Below, one piece after another: positions 54,171 to 63,003 of a stretch of 64,000 nucleotides of DNA. Position 1 is the stretch's first letter; each line of letters begins with the position of its first letter. The stretch is from Janthinobacterium lividum (GTDB lineage: Bacteria > Pseudomonadota > Gammaproteobacteria > Burkholderiales > Burkholderiaceae_D). Below the pieces are notes generated by a model. The model was not told the DNA's origin. It saw nothing but the letters and a program-made list of their open reading frames with translations, and did no database searches. The stretch covers positions 4,216,001-4,280,000 of the forward strand of contig NZ_CP075583.1 of the NCBI RefSeq assembly GCF_023509035.1, read 5' to 3'. Position numbers and translations under genes: made by a program.

Positions 54171-55085
54171 TTAAATGGTCACGTGGCGCAGCACGCGCTC
54201 GTGGTCGCGCTGGCGGCCGCCAAACGTTGCCGCCAGGCTGGCCACGAAAGCGCCCAGCAGCAAGGCGACGAACATCCACAGCGCAGTGTGGGCACCGGCC
54301 TTGCGGGCCGCTTCGGCAGCTTGCTGGGCATGCGCCTTGGCATCGGCGGCGGCCTTGGCGGCGCGAGCGTAGACGGCGTCGACTCGCGCTTCCGCTTCAG
54401 CCTGCGTCAAGCCCGTGCGGCTGGCCACGACCTGGCCCAGGTAGGCGCGGTCATCGGCGGCCAGGCTGCCCGCGGACAGACCCGTGGCGAAGATCTTGCC
54501 GATTTCCACGCGCTGGTCGGCGACGCTGACATTGGCCGAGGGTGCTGCCGGAGCCGGCGCGGCGCGCAGCAGCATGTCCGAGAAATAGTCGAGCGGATTG
54601 GCGCTGCTGCCGCCCTCGCCCGCCTTGGCGCCGGCAGCCCCGGCACCTGCCGCTGCAGCCGGGCCAACTACCGCCGCCACGCCGCTGCCCGCATCGATGG
54701 CGCCGCTCAGCACGGCGCGCGTGCCGCCGGCCAGTACGGCCACGGTGATCAGGGTCGCTACGGCCCAGGCCAACAAGCCGTGCGCCGTATCGCGGAAGTG
54801 CACTTCATCCGTGTGGATGGAACTCCATTTCACGCGCAGACGGCCTGCCATGTAGCCGCCGATGCCGGAGGCGGCCAGTTGCATAAAAGCCAGCCAGGCG
54901 ATCGTCGACACACCGATGGCCGCGGCGTTGAACGACCACGGCGACACGGACGACAGGCCCAGGCCCACGCCGAGGATCAGCAGGATGAAGGACAAGGCGG
55001 CCGCAGCGGCGGCGCCCGCCAGCACAGCGCCCCAGGACACGCCCGGATTGTTCAGGTCCGATACGGACAATTGTGTAGCTTGCAT
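54171..55085 (-). CDS. Membrane protein of unknown function
   Basis: A 304-residue inner-membrane protein: hydrophobic segments near residues 17-45, 58-80, 103-125 and 268-288, with an Ala/Gly-rich middle and a long Ala-rich helical stretch (AEARVDAVYARAAKAAADAK) before the last helix. The opening SDLNNPGVSWGAVLAGAAAA is like uncharacterised membrane proteins sometimes labelled PhnA-like. It is upstream of the 24-residue peptide and downstream of hemerythrin on the same strand. Confidence 0.7.
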   Translation of the reverse strand: MQATQLSVSDLNNPGVSWGAVLAGAAAAAALSFILLILGVGLGLSSVSPWSFNAAAIGVSTIAWLAFMQLAASGIGGYMAGRLRVKWSSIHTDEVHFRDTAHGLLAWAVATLITVAVLAGGTRAVLSGAIDAGSGVAAVVGPAAAAGAGAAGAKAGEGGSSANPLDYFSDMLLRAAPAPAAPSANVSVADQRVEIGKIFATGLSAGSLAADDRAYLGQVVASRTGLTQAEAEARVDAVYARAAKAAADAKAHAQQAAEAARKAGAHTALWMFVALLLGAFVASLAATFGGRQRDHERVLRHVTI

Positions 55086-55120
55086 GGAATACTCCCTTGG
55101 TTGTTGATTTTTTAAACCGG

Positions 55121-55564
55121 TCAGGCGGCCACGCCCGTCAGCTGTTCCTTGCGCGCGGCCATTTCCCGGCCCAGCGCGTCGAGGTCGACGGCCGTATGGC
55201 GCACTTTGGGAAACATGTCGCCCTCTTCTTCCTTGACGTGGTGTTCGATCTGCTCGGACAGCACCTTGACCTTGGCGTCGTACAGGTCGTCGGCGGGATC
55301 CATCGCTTCGAGCTGCGCGATGAGTTCCTTGGCGCTCGCGTGCTCAACGAGGGCTTCATCCATCAAGTCGCCATCGTGGATGGGCCGGCGCACGGCCGGG
55401 TAGAAGATTTCCTCTTCCAGCTGCGTGTGCACGGTCAATTCCTGGCATATCTGGTCGGCCAGTTTTTTCTTGGTGGCGAATGAGCGGTCGCTCAAGCCTT
55501 CATATTGGGCAAACAAGGCTTTGACGGCCTTGTGGTCCTGCATTAATAAACTGATCGCATTCAT
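55121..55564 (-). CDS. Hemerythrin HHE domain protein
   Basis: A 147-residue protein with the hemerythrin/HHE cation-binding pattern: LLMQDHKAVKALFAQYE (His11), TVHTQLEEEIFYPAV (His and Glu ligands), LVEHASAKELIAQL, and EQIEHHVKEEEGDMFPKV. Such di-iron proteins bind oxygen or react with NO and peroxide. ATG 55564 follows AAGGAGG, but that ribosome site lies inside a strong hairpin (55563-55602), so translation is probably conditional. Confidence 0.88.
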   Translation of the reverse strand: MNAISLLMQDHKAVKALFAQYEGLSDRSFATKKKLADQICQELTVHTQLEEEIFYPAVRRPIHDGDLMDEALVEHASAKELIAQLEAMDPADDLYDAKVKVLSEQIEHHVKEEEGDMFPKVRHTAVDLDALGREMAARKEQLTGVAA

Positions 55565-55602
55565 GGCGCCTCCTTGTTGTAGATGAAACAAGGATGCGCC
55601 AT
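55563..55602 (-). promoter_or_regulatory. Leader hairpin masking the hemerythrin ribosome site
   Basis: In the mRNA, a 16-base arm AUGGCGCAUCCUUGUU pairs with AACAAGGAGGCGCCAU across an 8-base loop, with 15 of 16 pairs. The second arm holds the whole AAGGAGG ribosome site and the first two bases of the start codon. This is the geometry of a translational switch or RNA thermometer. Confidence 0.6.
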
Positions 55603-55639
55603 AGCGGCGCCAGCGTATGTGCGACGCCTTACACAAACT

Positions 55640-55658
55640 TGATATTCAATTCATATCA
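55640..55658. promoter_or_regulatory. Palindrome TGATAT-N7-ATATCA between prsR and hemerythrin genes
   Basis: Perfect 6-base arms 55640-55645 and 55653-55658, 76 bases upstream of the hemerythrin start and 12 bases past the PrsR stop. Candidate operator for hemerythrin, or weak 3' end of prsR. Confidence 0.4.
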
Positions 55659-55669
55659 GTATCTCGCGG

Positions 55670-57024
55670 TTACTTGATGCCGTGATGTCCCATCAGGTCG
55701 TACAAGGTGGGCCGGCTCACGCCCAGCAGCTCGGCCGCCTTGGCGATATTGCCGTCGGCCCGCGCCAGCGAGCGCACCATGACCTTGTATTCGGCCCCTT
55801 CGCGGGCCTGGCGCAGGTTCAGCGGTTCATCCTGGGCCGCTACGTTGGCGCTGACGGACAGGCCCAGGTCGTCGGCAGCGATCTGCGGCCCGTCGCACAT
55901 GATGACGGCCCGCCTGATGCAATTTTCCACCTCCCGCACATTGCCGGGCCAGCCATAGCTTTCGATCAGTTGCAGCGCGCCGGCGCTGAAATGCAGGTGG
56001 CTCCGGCCTTCGCTGGCGCAGAACTTGTTCTTGAAGTGCTGCGCCAGCAAGGTGCAATCGCCGGCCCGCTCGCGCAGCGGGGGGATGCGCAAGACGATTT
56101 CGCTGAGGCGATAAAACAGGTCTTCGCGGAAACGTCCCTGCCCCGCCAGCACTTTTAAATCCTGATGCGTGGCGCAGACGATGCGCACGTCGACGGCGAT
56201 CTCGGCGCGTCCACCGACCCTTTCGATAACTCGCTCCTGCAGGAAGCGCAGCAATTTCGCCTGCAGCGCCATCGGCATGTCGCCGATTTCATCGAGAAAG
56301 AAGGTGCCGCCGTGGGCCAGTTCAATCTTGCCCAGAGTTTGCCGCGCCGCGCCCGTAAACGCCCCCGCTCATAGCCGAACAACTCGCTTTCCAGCAAGTT
56401 GTCGGGGATGGCCGCGCAATTGATGGCAACGAAACGCTGGGCGTGGCGACTGGACAGCGCATGCAAGCCCCGCGCAATCAGTTCCTTGCCGCTCCCCGAA
56501 TCGCCAAGCAGCATCACGCTGGCCGACGAGGGCGCCACTTTTTCCACGCTGCGGCACAGTTTGAGCATGCCCGGGTCGCGGCTGATGATACCCGCCAGAG
56601 GCGAGTCCGCCTGCGTCTGCAGCATGCGGCGGTTTTCCTGCTGCATCGCGTGCAAATAGAACGCGCGGGCGATGACCAGGCCCAGCATGTCGGCATCGAA
56701 TGGTTTCTGATGGAAATCATAGGCGCCCAGCGCAATGGCTTTCAAGGCATGTGCCCGCTCCTGGTTACCCGAGAGGATGATGACTTTCGTGTCTGGCGCC
56801 AGCGCGAGGATTTGCTGCAGGGTGGCCAGGCCTTCCGTGGCGCCGTCCGGATCGGGTGGCAAGCCCAGGTCCATCGTCACGACGGCCGGCTGGTGGCGCC
56901 GCACCAGCGCCAGCGCCGCCTCGCGTTCGCCCGCCAGCAAGACCTCGTAGCCGTCAAAACTCCAGTGCAACTGCTTTTGCAGGCCGGGATCGTCTTCGAT
57001 GACCAGCAGTTTTTGTTTGCCCAT
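55670..57024 (-). CDS. prsR: PrsR sigma-54-dependent response regulator (PEP-CTERM system), frameshifted
   Basis: NtrC-type activator of the PEP-CTERM/exosortase system (TIGR02915), about 451 residues when repaired. Receiver domain: LLVIEDDPGLQKQLHW and the phospho-acceptor Asp in VVTMDLGLPPDPDG. AAA+ domain: Walker A LLGDSGSGKELIARGL, then LFGYERGAFTGAARQTLGK, LRFLQERVIERVGGRAEI and the arginine-finger region. Fis-type helix-turn-helix NIAKAAELLGVSRPTLYDLM at the end. The frame breaks inside the GAFTGA loop, at the CCCCC run 56362-56366 (one base missing). It follows prsK by 12 bases. Confidence 0.9.
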
Positions 57025-57036
57025 GGCACTCCTTTG

Positions 57037-59088
57037 CTATGCCGCGTGCAGCGGCAGGATCACGCGAAACGTCGTGCCCACTTGCGGCTCGCTGTGCACT
57101 TCCAGGCTGCCGCCCACTTCGCGCAGGTATTCGCGGCTTTCGAACACGCCAATGCCCATGCCCGCCGTCTTGGTTGTGTCGAACGGTTTGAACAAGCGTT
57201 CGCGGATGAACTGTTCGCTCATGCCCTGCCCCGTATCGTCGAGCTCAACGATGGCCGTGTGCTGTACACGCCGCAGCCGCACGGCCACCTTGCCATCGCT
57301 GGCCGTCGCCTCGATGGCGTTCTGGATCAAGTGGCCCAGCACGCGCTCCAGGCGCGCGCGGTTGGCCAGCACCGTCAACTCGCCATCGACGATTTCCAGG
57401 CACGGCGCCGGCGCCAGGGTGGCCTTGGCCGCCACGGCCTGGCGCAGCAAGCCATCAAGCAGCAGCGGCGCCGACGCTTCCGGCGCCTCGCCGCGCGCTA
57501 GCTTTTGCAGCAAGGTCTTCATTTTCTGCACGGAATGGTCCAGCGTGCCCAGCATGTCTTCCTGGAAGGCGGGATTGGCGCGGTGCTTTTGCGCATTGCT
57601 CAATAGCAGGGACAGCTGGAACACGAGGTTTTTCAAGTCGTGCACGATGAAAGTGGACATGCGGTTGAACGAGTCGAACTGACGCGCCACCGTCAGGGTA
57701 TCGAGCGATTCGCGGTGCGCCAGGTAGCTGGCGGCCTGGCTGCCGGCAATTTTCAGCACGTCGAGGATTTCCCAGTTCAGGCCGATACGCGTGCGGGGCC
57801 GCGCCAGCGCGACAAAAGCGAACAGCTGGCCATGCAGCATCAGGGGCACCAGCAGCCACACATCGGGCAGGGCCAGCAGCGCGGGGGGCAAGTGCAAGCC
57901 GCCGTATTGGCGCGGGTTTTGCTGGCAGTCCGGAACGTCGATCACCCATAGTCTTGCCTCCAGGAACTGGCACAGGGGACCAGACGCCGGCTCGCTCCAC
58001 GTGCTCGGCGGCCAATTCCAGCTGGCGGCCGGGGCAAACTGCCCCTGTTCACGCAAGATCCACAACGCGCCGGCGCGGCTTTCCACCAGTTGCGCCATGG
58101 CCTGTATCGTGCGTTCGCCCAGCGCCGGCCCGTCTTCCGACAAGGCCCGCGTAAAACGCAGCCATTCTTCGCGGTAATCGAAGATGGCATTGTAAAAATG
58201 TTTATTGATCGTCACCTTGAGCTTGGCCCGCAAGCTGCCGGAAAACAGCACGCCCACCAGCAGCAAGGCTGCGCCGCCCAGGTAAGCCATCTGCATCAGG
58301 GAACCCCAGGTACCGCCGAAATAGCGCAAATAGTAGGCGCTGGCCGCCATGGCCAGCAGGTAGATGGCCGAACCCAGCAAGGCGGCCGAGCGGTACAGCA
58401 TCTGTCGTGAGACGGACAAGCCCAGCGCCCAGCCCGGATTGCGCGCGGCCGAGACGGCCAACAGCGGCGCGCACAGCGCGTCGACGATGCCGCGCGCGGC
58501 CCAGATGTCATCGTTAATCGTGCGAAACAGCAAGGCGTCGCTGTACAGGTAAAAATCGTAGGCGAACAGGCCACCCACGCCCAGGCACGCAAACTTGATG
58601 CCCCAGCGCTTCAGGGGCGGCGTGTTGCGGTACCACTGTTCCACCAGCAACATGCCCAGCACGGCCAGCAGCAAACGGCACACACTGGCGATGAAACGCG
58701 CCGGCAAAGGCAGCGCCAGCCAGGATGAGGCCATCGAGAATAGCCAGGGCGCCAGCGCCGTGAGGGCGATGCCGGCCAGCACGAGACGCAAGCGGGGCCG
58801 CGACGGTTCGATCAGCAGCAACAGGAACACCAGCCAGGCCAGGGTGCGCAGCAACTCGAGCGCATCGCCGGCCAGCGCGATGCGCTGGCCCAGCAGCACC
58901 AGCACCACCGTGCCCGTGGCCCAGCCGCCCGTCGCCAGGCAAGCCACCAGCAAGGCGCGCACGTTTTGCCGCGCGCGCCAGTTGCTGATGAGTAGCAGCG
59001 CCAGCACGAAGAAGGCCAGCGACGCCAGGCCGTGGCTGAGGGCCGCCGCGTCGGCCGCCGCCAGCCAGTCCGACTGCGCCCGTATCAT
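57037..59088 (-). CDS. prsK: PrsK membrane sensor histidine kinase (PEP-CTERM system)
   Basis: A 683-residue histidine kinase of the TIGR02916 group. About eight or nine membrane helices (residues 10-290), a GAF-like domain (about 310-460), the phospho-acceptor His in FNRMSTFIVHDLKNLVFQLS, and an ATPase domain with LIQNAIEATASDGKVAVRLR, DDTGQGM and GMGIGVFESREYL. It phosphorylates PrsR, which drives sigma-54 promoters of exosortase-linked genes. The start overlaps the stop of the sugar transferase gene by ATGA. Confidence 0.93.
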   Translation of the reverse strand: MIRAQSDWLAAADAAALSHGLASLAFFVLALLLISNWRARQNVRALLVACLATGGWATGTVVLVLLGQRIALAGDALELLRTLAWLVFLLLLIEPSRPRLRLVLAGIALTALAPWLFSMASSWLALPLPARFIASVCRLLLAVLGMLLVEQWYRNTPPLKRWGIKFACLGVGGLFAYDFYLYSDALLFRTINDDIWAARGIVDALCAPLLAVSAARNPGWALGLSVSRQMLYRSAALLGSAIYLLAMAASAYYLRYFGGTWGSLMQMAYLGGAALLLVGVLFSGSLRAKLKVTINKHFYNAIFDYREEWLRFTRALSEDGPALGERTIQAMAQLVESRAGALWILREQGQFAPAASWNWPPSTWSEPASGPLCQFLEARLWVIDVPDCQQNPRQYGGLHLPPALLALPDVWLLVPLMLHGQLFAFVALARPRTRIGLNWEILDVLKIAGSQAASYLAHRESLDTLTVARQFDSFNRMSTFIVHDLKNLVFQLSLLLSNAQKHRANPAFQEDMLGTLDHSVQKMKTLLQKLARGEAPEASAPLLLDGLLRQAVAAKATLAPAPCLEIVDGELTVLANRARLERVLGHLIQNAIEATASDGKVAVRLRRVQHTAIVELDDTGQGMSEQFIRERLFKPFDTTKTAGMGIGVFESREYLREVGGSLEVHSEPQVGTTFRVILPLHAA

Positions 59089-60474
59089 CGGCTGCCCTTG
59101 CCAAACAGCACCACCTGCACCGTGTCGAGCAAGATCAGCAAGTCAAGAAACAAGCTATTGTTTTTCACATAATACAGATCGTATTGCAGTTTTTTCACAG
59201 CATCGTCGACGGAGGCGCCATATTGATAACGCACCTGCGCCAGGCCCGTGATGCCTGGCTTGATGCTGTGACGAATGTTGTAGTACGGCACCTGCTGTTT
59301 CAATTGCTCGACAAAATACGCGCGCTCCGGGGCGCGGCCCCACGAAACTCATCTCGCCGCGAAACACATTGAGCATCTGCGGCAACTCGTCGATGCGCAG
59401 CTTGCGGATCAGTTTGCCCACGCGCGTGATGCGCGCATCGTTGTCCAGCGCCCAGATGGGCTTGCCATCGCGCTCGGCGTCGCAACGCATGCTGCGAAAT
59501 TTCAGCACATTGAAGGGCAAACCGTCGCGCCCCACCCGCTCTTGCTGGTAAAACACGGGGCCGCCGTCTTCCAGGCGGATGCACAGGGCCGTCACCAGCA
59601 TCACGGGCAATGCGGCGAGGCAAATGACGCCGCTGGCGGCCAGGTCGAACAGGCGCTTCGAAGCGGCGCGGAAAAAACTCTGGTCGAAGCCGCCGCCATA
59701 GATCAGATAGCTGGGCTGCAAGGAATCGATGCGGATCTGGCACGCTTCGCGTTCGAAAAACGTCGCCGCATCGATGACCCTCACGCCACCAAGCGCGCAT
59801 TCCAGCAGTTGCTTGGCGGGAAACGCGCTATTGCGCCGGTCGCTGACGGACACGACGATCTCATGCGCGGCATGGCGCTGGGCCATGGCCAGCAGCGACG
59901 GTTCGGCCGGCAGCAAGGCAGAGGCCGGCACGCAGCATTGCTCGCCAGCCACATCGATGCAGCCAACCACCGTGAACTGGTGGAAACCGATCTTGCTGGC
60001 CGCCAGGTCCATGCATTCGCGCGCCAGCGCCCCGCCGCCCACCAGGATCAGCCGGCCTTCCATCAGCGCCGATTGCGAGGATTTGAACACCACGAGGCGC
60101 GCCAGCAACACACCGATGGCGCTCAGGCTGAAGATCAGCACGCTGCCGCGCCCGAAATGCAAGGAAGGGACGAAACGAATCAACACACTCAGCACGGCAA
60201 AACCCAGCGCGAACGACGGCAAGATGCGCAACAGGGTGTTGCGGATGTCTTCGCGCGAGCGGTGCTGGTACATGCCCAACGCGCTCATACTGAAAACGAT
60301 GACCAGGGCAAAGATCGAGGAAGACAGGTAGACCTCGCTCACTCGCACCAGACGGCTGCCATCTGCCAGCCACAGCAAGGATGTCAGGGTGGCCGACAGC
60401 AGCAGGATCATAATTTCCAGCAACAGCAGGATAAACGCTGTTTTCGAGACGTAATGGCTGAAGATGCGGATCAT
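59085..60474 (-). CDS. Exosortase-A-associated initiating sugar transferase (TIGR03013-like), frameshifted
   Basis: Undecaprenyl-phosphate sugar phosphotransferase that starts repeat-unit synthesis on the lipid carrier. Four N-terminal membrane helices, a CoA-binding-like domain (LILVGGGALARECMDLAASK), then the catalytic domain: KRLFDLAASGVICLAALPVM, FYQQERVGRDGLPFNVLKFR, RKLRIDELPQMLNVFRGEMS and, after the break, IKPGITGLAQVRYQYGAS. One G must be removed from the GGGG run at 59329-59332, giving about 462 residues. Start ATG 60474 follows AGGAGG. It overlaps prsK at the 3' end. Confidence 0.9.
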
Positions 60475-60631
60475 GGGGCCTCCTGCGGCAAAGGCAGCAC
60501 GCCGCGCACAAGGCGGCTTGCTGCCGGTCTTGCCATCATGGCGAACTGTTCCAGCAGGATATTGATGCGCCACAAGCTACGGCCCCAGCAATCTTTCGCT
60601 AGTAGAATTTATCTCAACACATTACCGAATG

Positions 60632-60679
60632 AGGGGAAATGACATATAGTATGCTTCCCCTAAAAGAGATAAATGTCAT
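60632..60679 (+). promoter_or_regulatory. Interleaved inverted repeats in the nadB leader
   Basis: AGGGGAA (60632-60638) pairs with TTCCCCT (60655-60661), and ATGACAT (60639-60645) with ATGTCAT (60673-60679); the last includes the first two bases of the nadB start codon. The order A-B-A'-B' means the two stems are alternative or form a pseudoknot. Confidence 0.45.
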
Positions 60680-62291
60680 GAAATTTGATGTAGCGATTGT
60701 CGGCAGTGGCCTGGCGGGTTTATCGGTTGCACTGCATTTAGCTGAGACGCGCACTGTCGCGATCATTTCCAAACGCGCGCTGCTCGATGGCGCCAGCAAC
60801 TGGGCGCAAGGCGGGATCGCGGCCGTGCTGGACTCGGGCGACAGCCACCAGCAGCACATCGAAGACACCCTGATCGCGGGCGGCGGCCTGTGCGACGAGA
60901 GCGCCACGCGCTACATCGTCGAGCACGGCCGCGAAGCCATCGAATGGCTGATCGAGCAAGGCGTGCCGTTTACACGCGACGCCACGGCCGAGCTGGGTTT
61001 TCACCTGACCCGCGAAGGCGGACACAGCCAGCGCCGCATCATCCACGCTGCCGACGCCACCGGGCACGCCGTGCAAGTGACGCTGGAAGAAAAGGTGCGC
61101 GCCCACCCGAACATCAGCCTGTTCGAACACCATTGCGCGATCGACCTGATCACCTCCGACAAGCTGGGCATGAAGCCCACGCAGCGCAACGCCCAGCCCC
61201 ATTGCCACGGCCTGTACGTGCAGGATGAGCAAACGGGCAAGGTGCACACCTTTGCCGCCGAGCACACCGTGCTGGCCACGGGCGGCGCCGGCAAGGTGTA
61301 TTTATATACCACCAACCCGGACACGGCCAGCGGCGACGGCATCGCCATGGCCTGGCGCGCCGGCTGCCGCGTGTCGAACATGGAATTCATCCAGTTCCAC
61401 CCGACATGCCTGTACCACCCTTACGCGAAATCGTTTTTGATCACCGAAGCCATCCGTGGCGAAGGCGGCTTGCTGAAACTGCCGCCCGAAGCGGGCGCGG
61501 CAGCCGGCACGCGCTTCATGCTGGCCCACGATGAGCGGGCCGAACTGGCGCCACGCGATGTGGTGGCGCGCGCCATCGACTTCGAGATCAAGAAGCGTGG
61601 CCTCGACTACGTGCATCTGGACATCAGCCACAAGCCGGCCGCATTCCTCATCGAACACTTCCCGACCATCTACGCGCGCTGTTTGGAACTGGGCATCGAC
61701 ATCACCAAGCAGCCTATCCCCATCGTGCCCGCCGCCCACTACACATGTGGCGGCGTCGTCACGGACCTGTCGGGCCGCGCCGACTTGCCGGGCTTGTATG
61801 CGGTCGGCGAGACGGCTTGCACGGGTCTGCATGGCGCGAACCGCCTGGCGTCGAACTCCTTGCTGGAGTGCATCGTCATCGGCCGCGCCTGCGCGCAGGA
61901 TATCGAAAGCAAGGAAAAGCTGGGTACGCCGTATCTGCCCGACTGGGATGAAAGCCGCGTCACCGATGCGGATGAGGAAGTGGTGATTTCCCACAATTGG
62001 GACGAGCTACGCCGCTTCATGTGGAATTACGTGGGCATCGTGCGCACGACGAAACGATTAGAACGGGCCCAGCACCGCATCGCCCTGCTGAAGGAAGAGA
62101 TCGACGAGTACTACCGCAACTTCCGCATCACGCACGACTTACTGGAACTACGCAATCTGGTCGACGTGGCCTCGATGATCGTCAACAGCGCCCTGTCCCG
62201 CCGCGAAAGCCGCGGCTTGCACTTCAGCCGCGATTATCCGGAAACGTTACCCAAGGCAATCGCCAGCGTGCTGACGCCGCCGCATAGGTAG
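60678..62291 (+). CDS. nadB: L-aspartate oxidase
   Basis: A 537-residue FAD enzyme that oxidises L-aspartate to iminoaspartate, the first step of NAD synthesis. FAD-binding [19 protein letters not shown], the [20 protein letters not shown] block with substrate-binding residues, [19 protein letters not shown] and [10 protein letters not shown] are typical. ATG 60678 ([11 protein letters not shown]) is the homologous start; ATG 60651 in frame is possible. nadA and nadC are not adjacent. Interleaved inverted repeats lie in the leader. Confidence 0.95.
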   Translation: MKFDVAIVGSGLAGLSVALHLAETRTVAIISKRALLDGASNWAQGGIAAVLDSGDSHQQHIEDTLIAGGGLCDESATRYIVEHGREAIEWLIEQGVPFTRDATAELGFHLTREGGHSQRRIIHAADATGHAVQVTLEEKVRAHPNISLFEHHCAIDLITSDKLGMKPTQRNAQPHCHGLYVQDEQTGKVHTFAAEHTVLATGGAGKVYLYTTNPDTASGDGIAMAWRAGCRVSNMEFIQFHPTCLYHPYAKSFLITEAIRGEGGLLKLPPEAGAAAGTRFMLAHDERAELAPRDVVARAIDFEIKKRGLDYVHLDISHKPAAFLIEHFPTIYARCLELGIDITKQPIPIVPAAHYTCGGVVTDLSGRADLPGLYAVGETACTGLHGANRLASNSLLECIVIGRACAQDIESKEKLGTPYLPDWDESRVTDADEEVVISHNWDELRRFMWNYVGIVRTTKRLERAQHRIALLKEEIDEYYRNFRITHDLLELRNLVDVASMIVNSALSRRESRGLHFSRDYPETLPKAIASVLTPPHR

Positions 62292-62417
62292 ACGACAAAC
62301 CAACCGCCTCCAGATTCTGAAAGCAGGCACATTGTGCGATGAGTCATTACGGTATGCCGCTATCAGCCAGAAGCGGCCCCGATATAGGCATCGAGCAATC
62401 ACCGAAACTGAATGCAA

Positions 62418-62825
62418 ATGTTGAATAATAGACTTTTTGATGCCATTGCATCTGCGGTGGACTTGGATGACCCTGCAGAACAATTTTTAGCTCAGCAATT
62501 CATGATTGAGGCTATTGGAAGTGTGACTTCACAATTGCCTGAGGTTGCCAAGTCAGCAGCAGCTGTGGCGTATCGATTCATCACTGGTGAGGCCACGGCT
62601 GAGGAAGTCATTGGGGAGCGTGTACGCCTATGGCGAGCAATTGAAGGGCGAGACCAATCGGACGAGCCAGACGTTTTAAAAATAAGAACTGCCATATGCG
62701 TCTTGCATCCTATGGATATTGGCGCCCCTGCAGAAACATTGGAGTATTTTTTCTATTTTTGGCAGCAAGGAGGCTTGGCGCAGGCTGAGCTTGAGGCCGC
62801 TGTTCAGAACAAGTATGGAATTTGA
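62418..62825 (+). CDS. AT-richer hypothetical protein
   Basis: A 135-residue soluble acidic protein (137 if it starts at ATG 62412): MLNNRLFDAIASAVDLDDPA at the start, GGLAQAELEAAVQNKYGI at the end. No family recognised; size and acidity recall immunity proteins. Base composition is visibly more AT-rich than all neighbours, suggesting transfer. No good ribosome site is seen. Confidence 0.6.
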   Translation: MLNNRLFDAIASAVDLDDPAEQFLAQQFMIEAIGSVTSQLPEVAKSAAAVAYRFITGEATAEEVIGERVRLWRAIEGRDQSDEPDVLKIRTAICVLHPMDIGAPAETLEYFFYFWQQGGLAQAELEAAVQNKYGI

Positions 62826-63003
62826 GGTGGCTTCAAGTATTTGCATACAAAGCAAGTAATCGGCAGCAATGAAGATGCCTATACTCGTCCTGCTGGGACT
62901 GGATGAACTCTGGACACCATCCAGTGTCATCGCCAGTACCGGTACATGCCCCGCAAAACGGCTGGCTGCGCATCAATAATCGCACGGCAACGACTTTCCC
63001 GCA

